Shown: positions 20,870 to 22,642 of the stretch, piece by piece | Layout of the letters: every line of letters starts with the position of its first letter | How positions within the stretch are numbered: position 1 is the stretch's first letter | NCBI GenBank assembly: GCA_038231615.1 | Contig: JBBRLA010000048.1 | Span: forward strand, 1-22,642 | Direction of reading: 5' to 3' | Source: JBBRLA01 sp038231615 | GTDB lineage: Bacteria; Myxococcota_A; Polyangia; Palsa-1104; JAEUJZ01 | DNA length: 22,642 nucleotides | The notes under the pieces: generated by a model | The model's database searches: none | Told to the model about the DNA's origin: nothing | The model's input: the letters and a program-made list of their open reading frames with translations, nothing else | Program-made: the position numbers and the translations under genes

Positions 20870-21799
20870 GGGCCGCATTCCGATCCATTCCTCTCCCGTC
20901 GGGGAGGCCTCCTTCTTCCAGATCGGGACCTCCTTTTTGAGCCGCTCGATGGCCTGCCGGCAGGCATCGAACGCCTCGGCGCGATGCGGCGCGGAGGCGG
21001 CGATGACCACGGCCAGGTCTCCGACCTGAAGCGTCCCTTCCCGGTGGGCGATCGCCACCTGGGTGCCGGGAAGGCTGCCCTCGATCTGGCGGATGATGTG
21101 CGACAAAGTGCTCAGAACCATCCGGGGATAGGCCTCGTAGTGTAGGCTGACCACCGCCTTGCCCTGGTTGTGATCGCGCACCACCCCGATGAACGTCGCG
21201 ATCCCTCCCTGCCCGGGGCCGCTGACCGCGTCGATGACCTCTTGCAGGCGGATCGGCTCGGCGGTCAGTTTGCAGTAGGGCGCCCCCGCGGAGGCCGGCG
21301 GGCCCGGGACCGCATCGCGGCGAAAATGCCCGCTGCGACCGCCGATCTTTTCTTCCAGGCGCACCTGGGTGATCTCCATAGAGCGATCGACCGCCTTGCA
21401 CATATCGTAGATCGTGAGCGCGGCGACGGTGGCCGCGGTAAGCGCCTCCATTTCCACGCCGGTGCGAGCGAACACGACGACCTGTGCCGTGATGCGCAGC
21501 GCGGCGGGCGGCTCGGCCACGATCTCCACCGCCACCGATTCGAGCGGGAGCGGGTGGCACAGTGGGATCAGGTCGCCGGTGCGCTTGGCGGCCATGATCC
21601 CGGCCAGCCGTGCCGTGGCCAGGACCTCTCCCTTTTTCGCCTTGCCGGAAAGAATGAGCGCGAGCGTCTCGGGTTGCATCAGCACGCATGCCGACGCAGT
21701 CGCCTCGCGTCGGGTGGGCGGCTTCTCAGAGACGTCCACCATGCGGGCGGCACCGGATTCGTCCAGATGAGTCAACCTGGCAAAAGACCGGTCAGCCAT
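20867..21799 (-). CDS. fused cyclic pyranopterin monophosphate synthase (MoaC) and molybdopterin synthase large subunit (MoaE)
   Basis: The 310-residue protein joins two enzymes of molybdenum cofactor synthesis. Residues 1 to about 160 are MoaC: LTHLDESGAARMVDVS, KKGEVL (Lys56), RLAGIMAAKRTGDLIPLCHPL (His82) and YDMCKAVDR (Asp132, Lys135), with all residues known to matter in E. coli MoaC in place. Residues about 175-310 are MoaE: FIGVVRDHNQGK, YEAYPRM, AIAHREG, APHRAEAFDACR and LKKEVPIWKKE (Lys288 and Lys295, matching the two MoaE active-site lysines). The short linker RDAVPGPPASAGAP joins them. A consensus promoter ends 6 nt before the ATG, so the mRNA is predicted to be leaderless. It would act with MoaA and MoaD encoded next door. 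Both halves look functional. Confidence 0.94.
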   Translation of the reverse strand: MADRSFARLTHLDESGAARMVDVSEKPPTRREATASACVLMQPETLALILSGKAKKGEVLATARLAGIMAAKRTGDLIPLCHPLPLESVAVEIVAEPPAALRITAQVVVFARTGVEMEALTAATVAALTIYDMCKAVDRSMEITQVRLEEKIGGRSGHFRRDAVPGPPASAGAPYCKLTAEPIRLQEVIDAVSGPGQGGIATFIGVVRDHNQGKAVVSLHYEAYPRMVLSTLSHIIRQIEGSLPGTQVAIAHREGTLQVGDLAVVIAASAPHRAEAFDACRQAIERLKKEVPIWKKEASPTGEEWIGMRP

Positions 21800-21805
21800 C
21801 GCGCG

Positions 21806-21834
21806 ATGCTAGAAGTCTTCATCGACCGTGTCAA
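21806..21834 (-). promoter_or_regulatory. consensus sigma70 promoter of the moaC-moaE fusion
   Basis: On the minus strand a perfect TTGACA (21834-21829) is followed after exactly 17 nt by TAGCAT (21811-21806). Six bases later comes the ATG at 21799. The transcription start is thus expected at or within a base of the A of the ATG, and no Shine-Dalgarno is present. This is the clearest promoter in the window. Confidence 0.75.
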
Positions 21835-21839
21835 TGACG

Positions 21840-22352
21840 CTACGGTGCCTCGAACCCGCTTTCGGCCCAGTGGGCGGCGGTGGCGGGGGTCAGCTTGTAG
21901 CCGGGGGACACCCGGGCCCGGCCCAGTTCGGTGCCGGCCTCGTCGCTGGCGGTGAGCAGGGCGTGGGGATCGTCCTCGTCGGGGACGATGTCCAGGGTCA
22001 CCCGCAGCCGGCCGCCTCGGCCATCGGAGACGGTGACGCTCTTGTGCAGCATGGCGTGGCGCTGCTGCTCGTGGCGGCGCAGCACCTCGGAGGCGGTCTT
22101 CACCAGGGTGGCGAAGGTGCCCGGGTCCAGGGGCTTGGGGTTCTTCTTGTCGCGGCCCATGGTCCAGGGGCCGACCAGCGCCGGCTCGGGGTCGCCCTCG
22201 CGGGTCATCTCCACGGCCCAGCCGTCGTCGTCGTCATTCTTGATGACGCGGGCGGTCCACCCATCCGCCTTCCACAGGCGCGGGTTCTGTTCTTCCGGGC
22301 GCAGGGGGCGGGCGATGGCTTCGGTGGGATCGGTCTTGTCGGGTTGGGTCAT
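21840..22352 (-). CDS. hypothetical cytoplasmic protein, 170 residues
   Basis: The product starts at ATG 22352 (MTQPDKTDPTEAIARPLRPEEQ) and has no signal peptide or membrane segment. It is acidic and rich in charged residues. The segments RLWKADGWTARVIKNDDDDGWAVEM, ALVGPWTMGRDKKNPKPLD and LDIVPDEDDPHALL suggest a compact beta-rich protein in which a WAVEM...ALVGPWTMG hairpin is followed by a helix (FATLVKTASEVLRRHEQQRHAML). I do not recognise a characterised family. Its GC codon pattern fits a real gene, and a TATCCT hexamer (22368-22363) lies 10 nt upstream of the ATG. The frame is open for 22 codons further upstream, but that start would lie before the hexamer. Its stop is 6 nt from the -35 of moaC-moaE. 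Confidence 0.68.
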   Translation of the reverse strand: MTQPDKTDPTEAIARPLRPEEQNPRLWKADGWTARVIKNDDDDGWAVEMTREGDPEPALVGPWTMGRDKKNPKPLDPGTFATLVKTASEVLRRHEQQRHAMLHKSVTVSDGRGGRLRVTLDIVPDEDDPHALLTASDEAGTELGRARVSPGYKLTPATAAHWAESGFEAP

Positions 22353-22362
22353 GTCAGCCGGT

Positions 22363-22368
22363 AGGATA
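22363..22368 (-). promoter_or_regulatory. putative -10 element of the 170-residue hypothetical gene
   Basis: TATCCT on the minus strand is separated from ATG 22352 by 10 nt, matching the spacing at truC and at the dehydrogenase gene. There is no convincing -35. It supports the shorter start for the gene. Confidence 0.3.
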
Positions 22369-22481
22369 GCGCCGGAACGTGCGGCGGGCGAACAATTCGT
22401 CGATCGACAGGGTGACATCGTGGCACCTGTCGCTTTCCATCACATGGCATTTGAGCCAGCGTGTGGTATAGGAGCGTCATC

Positions 22482-22642
22482 GTGGACGGTCGCAAACTTG
22501 TCATTATGGGTACCTCTCCGTGGTCGGAGCGCGTGCGCTGGGCGCTGGATCACCATGGCCTGGCATACACGCCCATTCCTCATGCCCCGTTCCTGGGCGA
22601 GCGGCGTCTGCGCCGCATCGTGGGCCCCGTCCCCGGCCGCGC
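22482..22642 (+). CDS. glutathione S-transferase N-terminal domain protein (3' end outside the window)
   Basis: A GTG start at 22482 follows AGGAG (22470-22474) with 7-nt spacing. The 53 visible residues, VDGRKLVIMGTSPWSERVRWALDHHGLAYT and then the charged GERRLRRIVGP, form the beta-alpha-beta start of a thioredoxin-like GST_N domain. SPWSERVRWALD is the position of the catalytic Ser/Cys and the first helix. A TATAGG hexamer (22467-22472) overlaps the Shine-Dalgarno. The frame runs off the right edge, so the C-terminal helical domain cannot be checked. Substrate unknown. Confidence 0.78.
   Translation, partial: MDGRKLVIMGTSPWSERVRWALDHHGLAYTPIPHAPFLGERRLRRIVGPVPGR

Noticed and set aside
22421..22437. 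TGGCAC followed by GCTTTC as a sigma54 site upstream of the GST-like gene
   Set aside because: The GG to GC spacing is wrong for a -24/-12 element.
1..22642. CRISPR arrays, tRNA or rRNA genes, insertion sequences
   Set aside because: No regularly spaced direct repeats, cloverleaf or rRNA-like stretches, transposase motifs or terminal repeats with target duplications were seen; the only tandem repeats are the coding WG units.

Overview
The window is GC-rich, gene-dense bacterial DNA, cut through a gene at each end. Three things suggest a Myxococcota (former deltaproteobacterial) or similar large-genome soil bacterium: a DUF1552/DUF1592 secreted protein pair, a lipoprotein made of WG(S/T)D...VWAVG repeats, and several small lipoproteins. 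This placement is an inference from gene content; there is no rRNA or other phylogenetic marker here.

Layout. (1) 1-2240: the C-terminal two thirds of an ABC exporter half-transporter, converging on truC (tRNA pseudouridine synthase C). (2) 2285-8717: a surface-glycan region. It holds a frameshifted SAM methyltransferase in a stretch of visibly lower GC, a phytanoyl-CoA-dioxygenase-type oxygenase on the plus strand, and a tightly packed minus-strand operon. The operon encodes a GT2-RgpF fusion glycosyltransferase, a SAM methyltransferase with a C-terminal coiled coil, and a WsaF-like GT4 rhamnosyltransferase. (3) 8933-16655, all plus strand: a YheT-type alpha/beta hydrolase, a membrane-anchored PQQ-type sugar/sorbosone dehydrogenase, a DUF1552 Tat protein, a DUF1592-class CxxCH lipoprotein ending in a CBM2 carbohydrate-binding module, and a 14-blade WG-repeat lipoprotein. 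(4) 16656-17482: an intergenic stretch with two inverted-repeat structures, then a small Cys-rich lipoprotein. (5) 17473-20834: pdxA (minus), divergent from DUF3108-moaD-moaA (plus). (6) 20867-22642: a fused moaC-moaE gene (minus), a conserved-looking hypothetical gene (minus) and the start of a glutathione S-transferase-like gene (plus).

How genes may work together. The minus-strand glycan genes look like part of a rhamnose-containing polysaccharide pathway; the coiled-coil methyltransferase could cap or measure the chain. The dehydrogenase, DUF1552, DUF1592-CBM2 and WG-propeller genes are the best candidate for an undescribed system. All are predicted to be exported; one is a PQQ-type oxidase, one carries a c-heme motif and a cellulose-type binding module, which together suggest oxidative chemistry on polysaccharide at the cell surface. 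moaD, moaA and moaCE supply molybdopterin synthesis.

Transcription signals. Many first genes of transcription units lack a Shine-Dalgarno site and instead have a TANNNT hexamer 6-10 nt before the start codon. moaCE has a perfect TTGACA, a 17-nt spacer and TAGCAT ending 6 nt before its ATG. This suggests leaderless or near-leaderless transcripts. Internal genes such as DUF1552 and DUF1592 have clear Shine-Dalgarno sites. I saw no tRNA, rRNA, CRISPR array or insertion sequence.
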